Part shown: piece after piece, positions 25,500 to 34,380 of the stretch
Layout: each line of letters begins with the position of its first letter
How positions within the stretch are numbered: the stretch's first letter is position 1
From: an uncultured Pontibacter sp.
GTDB lineage: Bacteria; Bacteroidota; Bacteroidia; Cytophagales; Hymenobacteraceae
Direction of reading: 5' to 3'
NCBI GenBank assembly: GCA_947499125.1
Contig: CANMMP010000002.1
Span: forward strand, 1 to 64,000
Length of the DNA stretch: 64,000 nucleotides
The notes under the pieces: model-generated
What the model was told of the DNA's origin: nothing
Database searches by the model: none
Seen by the model: only the letters and a program-made list of their open reading frames with translations
Made by a program: the position numbers and the translations under genes

Positions 25500-27290
25500 A
25501 TGCAATTACAAGCTACCATCGCTACAAGTATAAGCCAGGCGCTTCAGGCGCTTTTCAATATAACTGTTGATGCCGGACAGATCGCTTTGCAGCCTACGCG
25601 CAAAGAGTTTGCCGGCTCTTTTACTTTTGTAACCTTCCCATACACCAAGCAGGCCGGCAAAGGCCCTGAGCAAATTGGCCAGGCGCTGGGCGAGTACCTG
25701 AAAGAGCATGCTGCGGAAATAAAAGACTTTAACGTGGTGAAGGGTTTCCTGAACCTGGAAATTGAGCAGACCGAGTGGCTGAGCATTTTCCGGGAGCTGA
25801 TGCAGGATGCAAAGTATGGTTACGGCGAGAACAGCGGTAAAAAAGTGATGGTAGAATATTCCTCGCCAAACACGAACAAGCCGTTGCACCTGGGCCACCT
25901 GCGTAATAACTTTTTAGGCTACTCTGTTTCGGAGATACTAAAAGCCAACGGCCACGACGTAATGAAAGCCAACCTGGTAAACGATCGCGGTATCCACATC
26001 TGTAAATCGATGCTGGCTTACCAGAGGTTTGGTAACGGCGAAACTCCGGAAAGCAGCAACATTAAAGGCGACCATCTGGCCGGTAAATATTACGTGCAGT
26101 TCGATAAGGCTTACAAAGAGCAGATAGACGAGCTGGTAGCCGGTGGCATGGAGAAAGAGGAAGCCAAGAAGAAAGCACCACTTATACTGGAAGCCCAGGA
26201 AATGCTGCAGAAATGGGAGCACAACGACAAAGAAGTTGTAGACCTATGGAAGCAGATGAACGGCTGGGTGTACGAAGGCTTTGATGCGACCTACAAAAAC
26301 ATTGGTGTTGATTTCGATAAGTTCTACTACGAATCGGAGACTTACATGCTGGGCAAAGAACGTGTGGAAGAAGGCCTGGCAAAAGGTGTGTTCTTTAAGA
26401 AACCAGATGGTTCTGTGTGGGTAGACCTGACCGACGAAGGGCTTGACGAGAAACTGCTATTAAGAGCCGACGGTACATCGGTTTACATTACCCAGGACAT
26501 GGGCACCGCCGAGCTAAAGTATAACGACTTCCCGTACGATCAGTCAATTTACGTAGTAGCCGATGAGCAGAACTACCACTTCCAGGTGCTGAAGGCTGTA
26601 TTGAAAAAGCTAGGCAAACCATACGCCGAAGGCATCTATCACCTATCTTATGGCATGGTAGACCTGCCTTCCGGTAAAATGAAATCCCGTGAAGGTACTG
26701 TGGTTGATGCCGATGAGCTGGTGCAGGAAATGATCGATACCGCACGTCAGCAGACCGAAGAGTTAGGTAAGATTGAAGGCTTTACGCCGGAGCAGGCAAA
26801 GGAACTATACCACACGCTGGCAATGGGAGCCCTGAAGTACTTCCTGTTGAAAGTTGATCCAAAGAAACGCATGCTGTTCAACCCGCAGGAGTCTATCGAC
26901 TTCCGTGGCAATACAGGGCCGTTTATACAATACACACACGCGCGTATTGCAGCTATCCTTCGCAAAGCTGCTGAAATGGGCTTAAAAGTTGATGTTACGG
27001 CATTTGATACTGTAGATACGATGCACGAAACGGAGCAGGAGGTAATTACACAACTTGCCAATTTCGGCGCTGTAGTAAAAGAAGCCGGAAACCTGCAGGC
27101 ACCATCTGTTATCGCAAACTATGCATACGAGCTGGCCAAAGCATACAACCGTTTCTACCAGGAAATATCGATCTTTAACGAAACCGACGAGCAGGCCCGT
27201 AACTTTAGAATTGCGCTGTCTGCTATGGTAGCCCGCTTCGTACACGAAAGCATGAGCCTACTGGGCATTGCCGTACCGGAGCGTATGTAG
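25500..27290 (+). CDS. argS: Arginyl-tRNA synthetase
   Basis: A 596-residue class I aminoacyl-tRNA synthetase. The N-terminal additional domain occupies about residues 1-110; SSPNTNKPLHLGHLRNN contains the HIGH-type signature (HLGH), and SGKMKSREGTVV is the KMSKS-equivalent loop; the C-terminal DALR anticodon-binding domain ends IAVPERM. It is essential for arginine decoding. The ATG directly follows the arginase-family TAA, so the two are probably coupled, linking an arginine-consuming enzyme with arginine charging. Confidence 0.97.
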   Translation: MQLQATIATSISQALQALFNITVDAGQIALQPTRKEFAGSFTFVTFPYTKQAGKGPEQIGQALGEYLKEHAAEIKDFNVVKGFLNLEIEQTEWLSIFRELMQDAKYGYGENSGKKVMVEYSSPNTNKPLHLGHLRNNFLGYSVSEILKANGHDVMKANLVNDRGIHICKSMLAYQRFGNGETPESSNIKGDHLAGKYYVQFDKAYKEQIDELVAGGMEKEEAKKKAPLILEAQEMLQKWEHNDKEVVDLWKQMNGWVYEGFDATYKNIGVDFDKFYYESETYMLGKERVEEGLAKGVFFKKPDGSVWVDLTDEGLDEKLLLRADGTSVYITQDMGTAELKYNDFPYDQSIYVVADEQNYHFQVLKAVLKKLGKPYAEGIYHLSYGMVDLPSGKMKSREGTVVDADELVQEMIDTARQQTEELGKIEGFTPEQAKELYHTLAMGALKYFLLKVDPKKRMLFNPQESIDFRGNTGPFIQYTHARIAAILRKAAEMGLKVDVTAFDTVDTMHETEQEVITQLANFGAVVKEAGNLQAPSVIANYAYELAKAYNRFYQEISIFNETDEQARNFRIALSAMVARFVHESMSLLGIAVPERM

Positions 27291-27293
27291 ACT

Positions 27294-27355
27294 AAGATTT
27301 AACGGATTTACAGGATTTTGTCTGAATCAGGATTTACAGGATTAAGAAGGATTAT
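27294..27355 (+). repeat. Dispersed repeat with GTCTGAATCAGGATTTA core
   Basis: The 17-base core is at 27320-27336, preceded by GGATTTACAGGATTTT and followed by a further CAGGATTA unit. The same core occurs at 41189-41205 and, inverted, at 41554-41570. It lies just after argS and before the DUF559 locus. The internal ATTTACAGGATT units are short direct repeats. Confidence 0.75.
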
Positions 27356-27399
27356 TGGGATATGCTTGCAGCTATAGAACTATAGATCAACTATAATTA

Positions 27400-27439
27400 T
27401 ATCAGAAAAGTCCCCCTTAGAAGGGGGCAGGGGGATGAC
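27400..27439 (+). repeat. Left inverted repeat of the DUF559 locus
   Basis: A 40-bp arm with core GTCCCCCTTAGAAGGGGGCA. It matches the reverse complement of 27874-27913 at all but about three positions. It is itself a small palindrome (CCCCCTT/AAGGGGG). The flanking 21-bp unit (27432-27452, GGGATGACAAACATACCACG plus A) is repeated directly at 27484-27504, where it supplies the start of the DUF559 gene. Confidence 0.9.
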
Positions 27440-27486
27440 AAACATACCACGATTAATACTACTAATTATAGAAGGTATAGATTGGG

Positions 27487-27873
27487 ATGACAAACATACC
27501 ACGAGCTATGCCACATAACAATAACTATAATCCTAAACTAAAGCCATTTGCAAGATCACTTAGACAGGAATCTACAAAGGCAGAGGTGCGGTTATGGTGC
27601 GAAGTGTTGAGCAAAGGGAAAACCGGCTATACTTTCCTGCGACAACGGCCTATAGGTAACTACATCGCTGACTTTTTGTGTAAGGAGCTAAAACTGATAA
27701 TTGAAGTGGATGGATACTCTCACAATTTTAAGACAGAAGAAGATATTAAGAGGGATAAAGATATTGCTGATTTAGGATTTACTACTATCAGGTTTACGGA
27801 TAATGAAGTGATGAAAGACTTGGCAAATGTGGAGCGTGTTATAGTTGGCTGGATTGATAATTTGCAAACGTAG
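27487..27873 (+). CDS. DUF559 endonuclease-domain protein
   Basis: A 128-residue protein of the DUF559 family, related to very-short-patch-repair (Vsr) nucleases and the PD-(D/E)xK fold. Key segments are YNPKLKPFARSLRQESTKAE, FLRQRPIGNYIADF, LIIEVDGYSH and TTIRFTDNEV; the acidic residues of ADF and EVDG are the likely metal site. The start at 27487 lies inside the second copy of a 21-bp direct repeat; an alternative ATG is at 27508. The stop is directly followed by the right inverted repeat, so the gene fills the space between the arms. Function unknown; a nuclease acting on the repeats is inference. Confidence 0.85.
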   Translation: MTNIPRAMPHNNNYNPKLKPFARSLRQESTKAEVRLWCEVLSKGKTGYTFLRQRPIGNYIADFLCKELKLIIEVDGYSHNFKTEEDIKRDKDIADLGFTTIRFTDNEVMKDLANVERVIVGWIDNLQT

Positions 27874-27913
27874 GTCATCCCCCTGCCCCCTTCAAAGGGG
27901 GACTTTCCTGATA
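27874..27913 (-). repeat. Right inverted repeat of the DUF559 locus
   Basis: Begins one base after the DUF559 stop codon. The segment CCCCCTGCCCCCTTCAAAGG continues into GGGACTTTC. About 34 bases (27874-27907) recur essentially unchanged at 41376-41409, which has no nuclease gene, and related variants occur at 34.0-34.4 kb. Confidence 0.9.
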
Positions 27914-28028
27914 ACGTAAATTTGAAAAGCAAAATCCTATAGTCCATTAAATCTTATAAATCTTAGTTCGTCACTGCTCAAACAATTAACTACAAACACC
28001 GGTTATCAACCGTAAACTATAAAACTAT

Positions 28029-28631
28029 ATGAAAAAGCTGGTTAAACTTTTGGCGTTGGTGCCTGTATTAGGAATGATGGTAGCCTGCTCGGGTTCGGGC
28101 AATAACAGTACGGCTGCCGATAACGCATCAACTGATAATACTATGGCAACAGAAACACAAACTCAACAAGGTTTCTACGATTTTAAACTGGAAACCCTGG
28201 AAGGGCAGGAGGTAGACTTCTCGAAGTATAAAGGCAAGAAAGTATTGCTGGTGAACACGGCATCGGAGTGTGGTTTTACACCGCAGTATAAAGACCTGCA
28301 GCAACTGCACGAAACCCATGGCGATAAAGTAGTTATACTTGGTTTTCCGGCAAACAACTTTGGTGGACAAGAACCTGGCTCGAGTGAAGAGATAGCTGCT
28401 TTTTGCGAGAAGAACTATGGCGTTACTTTCCAGATGATGGAAAAGATATCAGTGAAAGGAGATGACCAGCACCCGCTTTATACCTGGCTAGTACAAAATG
28501 TTCCGGGAAACGAAGAGCCGAGCTGGAACTTCTGCAAGTACCTTGTGAACGAGCAGGGCGAGGTAGTGGCTTTCTTCCCGTCCAAGGCCAAGCCTATGGG
28601 CGAGGAAATACTGGCTGCTATTCAGAAATAG
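28029..28631 (+). CDS. Glutathione peroxidase family lipoprotein
   Basis: A 200-residue thiol peroxidase. A lipoprotein signal ends at LGMMVACSG (modified Cys near residue 20), followed by a Ser/Thr/Asn linker and the peroxidase domain: NTASECGFTPQY with the peroxidatic Cys, GFPANNFGGQEPG, and WNFCKYLV in place of the usual WNFTK. It would reduce hydroperoxides outside the inner membrane, probably with thioredoxin-like reductants as in other bacterial members. It has Cys, not selenocysteine. Confidence 0.9.
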   Translation: MKKLVKLLALVPVLGMMVACSGSGNNSTAADNASTDNTMATETQTQQGFYDFKLETLEGQEVDFSKYKGKKVLLVNTASECGFTPQYKDLQQLHETHGDKVVILGFPANNFGGQEPGSSEEIAAFCEKNYGVTFQMMEKISVKGDDQHPLYTWLVQNVPGNEEPSWNFCKYLVNEQGEVVAFFPSKAKPMGEEILAAIQK

Positions 28632-28659
28632 ATTATACTTTTAAAACGGAGCTTATTCG

Positions 28660-29595
28660 TTGGATCATACAACACATCAAACATCACCGAATCCAGGTCT
28701 GGTAAAGGCCTGGATTTCGGCTTTTAGGCCACGCACCCTGCCTTTAGCGCTCAGCTGCATTGGCATGGGCGGTTTTATGGCGGCTGCCAACGGCGTTTTT
28801 AACGGAACTATAGTTGCGCTTTGTGTGCTTACCACGCTTTTCCTGCAGATACTATCTAACCTGGCTAACGACTACGGCGACTCCAAGCACGGGGCAGACA
28901 GTGTACACCGCGAAGGACCTATGCGTGCCGTGCAGGCCGGCCACATACAAGCCAGTCACATGAAAAAGGGCATGATCGTGTTCAGTTTACTATCTCTGGT
29001 ATCTGGGTTAGCATTACTCTGGATGGCATTTGGTACTGAGGGTATGTCGCTGGCGTTGCTATTTTTAGGCTTAGGACTGGCCTCTATCTGGGCGGCGATA
29101 AACTATACGGCTGGCGATAAACCTTATGGCTATGCCGGATTGGGCGATGTGTTCGTGTTCATCTTTTTCGGGTTGGTTGGTGTGCTCGGTACGTACTTTT
29201 TGCAGGCGCAAAGTTTAGATACTATCGTTATACTTCCGGCTATGGTTTGTGGCTTTTTTGCAACGGCAGTGCTTAATGTAAACAACATACGCGATATTAA
29301 CTCCGATGTATTGGCCGGTAAACATTCTATACCTGTGCGCCTCGGGCCAAAACGTGCACGCGTGTACCACCTCTTTTTATTGACTGCCGGTACGCTGAGT
29401 GCTGTTGCTTATGTAACGCTTAACTTTTATAGTTGGTGGCAGCTGCTTTTTATACTTGCTGTGCCCCTGCTTATAGTTAACGGCGTAAATGTGTGGCGCA
29501 AACAAACCTCCAAAGAACTCGACCCTTACCTAAAGCAAATGGCGCTAACGACGTTGCTGTTTGTGTTGTTGTTTGGGGTGGGGCAGGTGTTGTAG
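28660..29595 (+). CDS. menA: 1,4-dihydroxy-2-naphthoate polyprenyltransferase
   Basis: A 311-residue UbiA-superfamily prenyltransferase with about eight membrane helices. The two Asp-rich motifs are NLANDYGDSKHGAD and NNIRDINSD, and RPRTLPLALS is at the start. MenA adds the polyprenyl tail in menaquinone synthesis, the main quinone of Bacteroidota. The start is a TTG at 28660; the first ATG lies too far inside. It lies 28 bp after the peroxidase gene and may share its transcript. Confidence 0.9.
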   Translation: MDHTTHQTSPNPGLVKAWISAFRPRTLPLALSCIGMGGFMAAANGVFNGTIVALCVLTTLFLQILSNLANDYGDSKHGADSVHREGPMRAVQAGHIQASHMKKGMIVFSLLSLVSGLALLWMAFGTEGMSLALLFLGLGLASIWAAINYTAGDKPYGYAGLGDVFVFIFFGLVGVLGTYFLQAQSLDTIVILPAMVCGFFATAVLNVNNIRDINSDVLAGKHSIPVRLGPKRARVYHLFLLTAGTLSAVAYVTLNFYSWWQLLFILAVPLLIVNGVNVWRKQTSKELDPYLKQMALTTLLFVLLFGVGQVL

Positions 29596-29597
29596 AG

Positions 29598-31253
29598 TTA
29601 TTTTCCGGTTGCTGTAAATTCTAACGCTCTTTCCAGAATCTCGTCATTATTGCTCAAAACACCTTCTATAGTTGGTTTAACTTCTATATCAGGTACAATG
29701 CCAATGCGTTGCATTTCGCGTCCATCAGGGTAATACACACCTAAACCCGACATGCTTGCCCTGAAACCGCCGGGAAAATCTATGTAAGTGATGTTGCCAT
29801 CGGCGCCGGCGGTTTGCCTGCCGATAACGGTTGCATTTGGGGCAGATTGGAAAGCCATGGTGCCAAATTCTCCCATACTCATAGTTCCTGCATCTACAAG
29901 TAACACCACTTTACCTTTGTAATAATCTTTGTTTCCCATCTTGCCATACTTTATCTGCTTAGGGCGGAATATTCCCGGGTACTTCAGGTCAGGGTAAGGC
30001 ATGATAGCGGTTGTAACTTTATCCGGAAGAAGATGTTTTGCTAAAGCCCCTATTGTATAGCTTGGGTATTCCCGCATATCGATAATGATGGCTTTCGAGT
30101 TTTGGAGTACTTTCATGGCCTTGTTCACTTCCTTTGTTTGGAGGGTGCCGATGTTTATATAGCCGATTTCGGAGGTAAGCAGTTTCCAGGAAGGTTTAAC
30201 ATTGGTTTCAGAAATATACCCAAAGCGGCTGAACGGATATCTTCTGATCTGGCGTTCATATTCTTTGCCATCTTTTTCTATAGTTACTGTTAGGGTAGGA
30301 GTGCCACCGTTTAGAAAAAGGCTACTAATCCAGTTTACTTTATAGTTATAGTTTGAGCCGGGGATATATGGCAGTTTTTGAACAAGAACATCTTTAACAG
30401 GTACACCATTTATTTTCGTAATCACATCTCCAATAAATACACTATCAGCCTGTCCAAAACCCTCGTGGTAATAACCTGTAACCAAAACCTTATCATCGAT
30501 GATCTTATACTTAAAAGCAGGATAAAAGCCCCCGATAAACCTTTCGGTGTAGTTTGTACGGAAGGTGTTGTGCCCGTCGTCTATACTGTTGCTAAGCTCC
30601 AGCATAGCCAGGTGGTACTCTAAAGGGCTGGCTGCGTTCCTGAACTTTGGTAGCATGTTGGCCAACACACTATCCCAGGGTACATCGGTAGCATATTTGT
30701 AGGGGAAGAAATAATTGATGATGTTCCAGTGCCGGAACAACCCTAACAGGCGATATTCTTCTGATGGCAATGCTTCCAGGTTTTCATATTTCTTCTCGGT
30801 AAACTCGGCCTGTGTTTTAAATACCTTATAAGGGTAACGCACATACGCATTCTTACCCTGGTTGCGGTTCTGTCGGATGTAGTGCAGGCGTTTGCTTAAC
30901 TCTGGCGATAGGGTAGCCGTATCATAGAGCCAATCTAATGTAAGGTTGCGTTTCAGGTTTTCAGGCAGGTTGTTCTCGCAGCTGTTGCATGGTTTTACCT
31001 TCCCCAATTTGTCCAGCCAGTTACTGTATAGTTCATTTAGCTCCTGCGGGCCTTTGGCCGCTTTAACCTCTGCTATTTTCTGCATCAGTTCCGCATCCCA
31101 ATCCAGTTTGCCTTTGGCTACCTCAGGATGGTAATATTTCAGAAAGCCCCATACTTTGGCTAAGTTTTCCAGTTTCTGGTTTTCGGTGAGCGGTGCTGAA
31201 GCAAATATGTGAAGGGAGTTTAGCAGGAGTACAACTATAAGTAGTCTTTTCAT
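29598..31253 (-). CDS. S41 family (C-terminal processing) peptidase
   Basis: A 551-residue secreted protease. It has a signal peptide (MKRLLIVVLLLNSLHIFASA), an N-terminal helical domain, a PDZ-like region (FIGDVITKINGVPVKDV) and a C-terminal catalytic domain with DAGTMSMGEF (Ser nucleophile) and IGRQTAGADGN. The pattern matches the S41 peptidases of Bacteroidota with a tail-specific protease fold. Substrate unknown. The start at 31253 is preferred over 31268 because it begins the signal peptide. Convergent with menA, with only 2 bp between stops. Confidence 0.88.
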   Translation of the reverse strand: MKRLLIVVLLLNSLHIFASAPLTENQKLENLAKVWGFLKYYHPEVAKGKLDWDAELMQKIAEVKAAKGPQELNELYSNWLDKLGKVKPCNSCENNLPENLKRNLTLDWLYDTATLSPELSKRLHYIRQNRNQGKNAYVRYPYKVFKTQAEFTEKKYENLEALPSEEYRLLGLFRHWNIINYFFPYKYATDVPWDSVLANMLPKFRNAASPLEYHLAMLELSNSIDDGHNTFRTNYTERFIGGFYPAFKYKIIDDKVLVTGYYHEGFGQADSVFIGDVITKINGVPVKDVLVQKLPYIPGSNYNYKVNWISSLFLNGGTPTLTVTIEKDGKEYERQIRRYPFSRFGYISETNVKPSWKLLTSEIGYINIGTLQTKEVNKAMKVLQNSKAIIIDMREYPSYTIGALAKHLLPDKVTTAIMPYPDLKYPGIFRPKQIKYGKMGNKDYYKGKVVLLVDAGTMSMGEFGTMAFQSAPNATVIGRQTAGADGNITYIDFPGGFRASMSGLGVYYPDGREMQRIGIVPDIEVKPTIEGVLSNNDEILERALEFTATGK

Positions 31254-31294
31254 GATCCGGGATAACATACAGGTTAATGTAGAAGCTTATACTG

Positions 31295-31332
31295 AAAACA
31301 AAGCCCGGTTACCCAAAGAGCAGCCGGGCTTT
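31295..31332 (-). terminator. Terminator of the outer-membrane barrel gene
   Basis: AAAGCCCGG (31300-31308) and CCGGGCTTT (31324-31332) form a stem; the minus-strand RNA then runs into TTTGTTTT. It lies 20 bp past the stop of the barrel protein and upstream of the S41 gene. Confidence 0.82.
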
Positions 31333-31351
31333 ACGTTGCAGCAACTATAGT

Positions 31352-33799
31352 TTAATTACCGCCTTTGCTTTCGCCGCCTTTTAGGTCGTCGTTTTTAATG
31401 CCGCGTTTAGTGCGCTTAATGTCTTCTTTCAGTTTTCCGAATTTATAGTTGAGCCCGATACTTACACGGCGACGCAGGTACTCGTATTCGCTGCGCTGGG
31501 TAAAGTCCTGGCCAATAACTTCGTTGTAAGAGGTAAAGTACTTCTGGAACGGATTTGAAACCGATAAACTCACACTAGCTTTCTGGTCTTTCAGGAAGCT
31601 TTTGTTTACCGAGAAGCTATTCCAGATCATACCCGACGATTTACCCTGTAACATTACCTGAGGTGCATAGTAGCCCATGTTAGCGCTTGCACGCCAGTTC
31701 TTCGGGAATTTGTAGCTCAAACCACTGTGCATATAACCGCTCACGCCACTGTTCTCTAAGTCCTGGCCACTAATGCTGCCACTAAGCTGGCTGTAAGAGA
31801 ATGTACCACTCAGGTTCAGGCTCAGGTTCTTAAACAAAGTAGAGTTACCACTTAGTGTTAGCGTAGAGGTGCTGTTTTTGCCAATGTTACCAAAGGTCGA
31901 GCTGCTCACCGAATCTGCCGGGTTAAAGGTGGTATAGTTCTGTATGGCGTTGTTGGTAAAAGCATGCGTAAGCGTAGAGTTAAGCGAGGTGGTGCCTTTA
32001 AAGAAACTATGGCTCAGGCTTATAACATTGCTGGTAGCTGCTTCCAGTTTAGGGTTACCAAACGACACGCTCTTCTCTGTAGTTCTGTTTACATACGGGT
32101 TCAGGTACCACAAGCTCGGGCGCTCTATTCGCTGCGTAAACGATACCTTTAAAGTAGCCATGTTCTTTAGCGTGCGGGTTAGGGCAATGCTTGGTATCAG
32201 GTTAAAGTAATCCTGTTCCGTTATAGGTGTTTCGCTCCCGAAATCAGCATCCACAACAGTTTGCTCCAAACGTGCTCCCATGCGCACTCCCCATTTATTT
32301 AACTTTAAGCTGGTAGATGCATAAGCTGCAAAAATGTTTTGGCTATAGTCAAACTCGTTACTTAGTTTTTCATCTTCTATATAGTTACCCGTTTCAGAAT
32401 CATAGTTGCGGTAAAAGTAGTTGCTGCTGTTATCCCGGAGTATTGTTTTGGCACCTAACTCCAGCGAGTGTTTTTTGATCGGGTGCACATAATCGGCCTG
32501 TATAGTTTGCTCCATCGAGCTACCGTCGTTCTGGGTTTGGGTATTTGATTCTCCTTTATAGTTCTCGATAGATCCGAATAAGATACTGCCATCGCTATCG
32601 TCTTTGTTGTTGCCGATCTTATAAGATAGTGTGAACAGCTGATCTTTGTTACGCTTGAACGTGTGCTGGTAATCGAGGCCGACTTCATAACCTCCCCAGA
32701 TCCCTTCGTTTCTATTCTCCCTTCTGTAAGCCAGATTGCGCGTGCCGGCGTCATTAAATTCTTCCACCGTTTGCAGGCCTATGGAGGTATAATTACTGTT
32801 GTTCAGGCTGAACTTAGCAGAGAGCAGGTTTAAGGTATCTATCTCATAGCTCATCTCGCCATCAATATAGCTATAGTTGTTTTGGTTATTACCATTGGAG
32901 TTTTGCAGCAGGTTTATGCCCGTTCGGTTATCGTAACGCTCAAAAACAGATGTATTGCTTGGGCTTGCAAATTTGTTGGTACCACCATATCCCGAAAAAC
33001 CGAACTTGCCGACTTTAGCAGTAAGGTTTGCTGAACCATAGCGGCTATCGGGCGTGCCCTGCGAAAAGTATAAACTACCGTTATAACCATTCTTCGGGTT
33101 ATCGGTAGTAATAACGTTAATGATACCGCCTATGCCTTCTGCATCGTACTTGGCTGGCGGGTCGGTTATTACTTCGATGCGCTTAATGCTGCTCGCCGGC
33201 ATGCTGCGGAAAACGTCTTTAGGAGAGCGGGCAAACAGGGTAGATGGCTTTCCGTTTACCAGTACTTTGTAGCTGCTGCTACCGTTCAGTTTAATGTTTT
33301 CGTCCGAATCAAGGTTTAGCATCGGCACTTTGCGGAGCATATCCAGGGCAGTTATAGTTTTGCTTTCCGGGTCCATCTCCACGTTATAGCTCAGTTTGTC
33401 TACATCCTGTGTCACGAGCAGCTTTTCGGTTACTACTTCCACTTCCTTCAGTTGCTGCGCCGACGAAACCAGGCTGATCTTCCCTGCATCAACTATAGTT
33501 TTACCGGCATCCAGACTTATTTCTGAGGCCTGTAGTTTATAGCCTACAAACGTGAAAATGAGCTTGTACTTTGCCAGCGGAACACCGGTAAACTCAAAAG
33601 AGCCATTGTCTTTAGTAAAAGTGCTTTTAATGGGTTCGTTTTTGTCGGGGTGGGTGAGTACTACCGTTACATAGCTTACAGGTTGCGAGGTAGTAGAGTC
33701 AATCACTGTCCCTTTAATGGTGCCGGTGGAGGCGGGGCTTTGCGCGAAGGCAAAAGAGCTGAACAGCAGGCACAGGGCCAGCAGTAAGTTTTGTTTCAT
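31352..33799 (-). CDS. TonB-type outer-membrane beta-barrel protein
   Basis: An 815-residue outer-membrane protein. After a signal peptide ending AFAQ comes a carboxypeptidase-regulatory-like domain (about 25-110), a plug-like domain (GSSSYKVLVNGKPSTLF, IKRIEVITDPPAKYDAEG) and a barrel of the outer membrane beta-barrel family. The plug ends with IGGIINVIT, typical of TonB receptors. Ligand unknown. It is a single gene with no adjacent SusD homologue. The C-terminus is an unusual Lys/Gly-rich tail (DDLKGGESKGGN). Confidence 0.87.
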   Translation of the reverse strand: MKQNLLLALCLLFSSFAFAQSPASTGTIKGTVIDSTTSQPVSYVTVVLTHPDKNEPIKSTFTKDNGSFEFTGVPLAKYKLIFTFVGYKLQASEISLDAGKTIVDAGKISLVSSAQQLKEVEVVTEKLLVTQDVDKLSYNVEMDPESKTITALDMLRKVPMLNLDSDENIKLNGSSSYKVLVNGKPSTLFARSPKDVFRSMPASSIKRIEVITDPPAKYDAEGIGGIINVITTDNPKNGYNGSLYFSQGTPDSRYGSANLTAKVGKFGFSGYGGTNKFASPSNTSVFERYDNRTGINLLQNSNGNNQNNYSYIDGEMSYEIDTLNLLSAKFSLNNSNYTSIGLQTVEEFNDAGTRNLAYRRENRNEGIWGGYEVGLDYQHTFKRNKDQLFTLSYKIGNNKDDSDGSILFGSIENYKGESNTQTQNDGSSMEQTIQADYVHPIKKHSLELGAKTILRDNSSNYFYRNYDSETGNYIEDEKLSNEFDYSQNIFAAYASTSLKLNKWGVRMGARLEQTVVDADFGSETPITEQDYFNLIPSIALTRTLKNMATLKVSFTQRIERPSLWYLNPYVNRTTEKSVSFGNPKLEAATSNVISLSHSFFKGTTSLNSTLTHAFTNNAIQNYTTFNPADSVSSSTFGNIGKNSTSTLTLSGNSTLFKNLSLNLSGTFSYSQLSGSISGQDLENSGVSGYMHSGLSYKFPKNWRASANMGYYAPQVMLQGKSSGMIWNSFSVNKSFLKDQKASVSLSVSNPFQKYFTSYNEVIGQDFTQRSEYEYLRRRVSIGLNYKFGKLKEDIKRTKRGIKNDDLKGGESKGGN

Positions 33800-34041
33800 G
33801 TGTATAGGTTGGTTAAAATAAGCACGGTAACATCTGACTGCCTGTACATATTGGCACTACTTCTCCAGGTTTCCCGCTTATCTATACACACCAGGTAGTT
33901 CTACCTGTTCTTTCCTAAAAGTTCGTTCTCAGAGCTGCAAAGCGCATAAGCTTCGCGAATATAAAGGTAAACGATTTTAATATAGCGCTAAGTATATGTT
34001 TGAAAAATAAATATAGTTTATGCACAAGTTAAGAGGTTTTA

Positions 34042-34346
34042 CCTCACCCCAACCCTCTCCTAAAAACAGGAGAGGGAGTTTATCCACCCCGACCCTTCTC
34101 GAGAGGGGAATTTCTACTATAGTTATAGCTGACTTTATTATTTTACCGCTGGCGCGAGTCTCCAGACTCGTGACGTAGGATGGTGTTGAGTCTCCAGACT
34201 CAACTGGCCCGATAGGGACAGGAATAGCAAAGGCTGTAGCTATAGTTTTATAGTTTGGTGTTTTCCAACCACCCCTACCCCTCCTTTTCTAAGGAGGGGA
34301 GTTTTCTGCTTATGGTGAAGTCCCTCTTTGAAGGGGGTAGGGGATG
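34042..34346. repeat. Cluster of C-rich palindromic repeats
   Basis: Part of a gene-free stretch (33800-34629). Hairpin units include CCCTCTCCT/AGGAGAGGG (34053-34076), CCCTTCTC/GAGAGGGG (34093-34109), CCCCTCCTT/AAGGAGGGG (34278-34299) and an inverted CCCTCTTTGAAGGGGGTAGG unit (34321-34340). The last resembles the DUF559 arms. All share the layout ACCCC-spacer-palindrome-GAGTTT or its complement. Two unrelated palindromes are interleaved: CGAGTCT/AGACTCG (34155-34170) and GTTGAGTCT/AGACTCAAC (34185-34204). Confidence 0.8.
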
Positions 34347-34380
34347 TTTTTTTTTAGCAGCACACTAATACACCCCTATA

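Noticed and set aside
28029..28631. Selenocysteine in the glutathione peroxidase
   Set aside because: The active-site codon is TGT (Cys), with no internal TGA.
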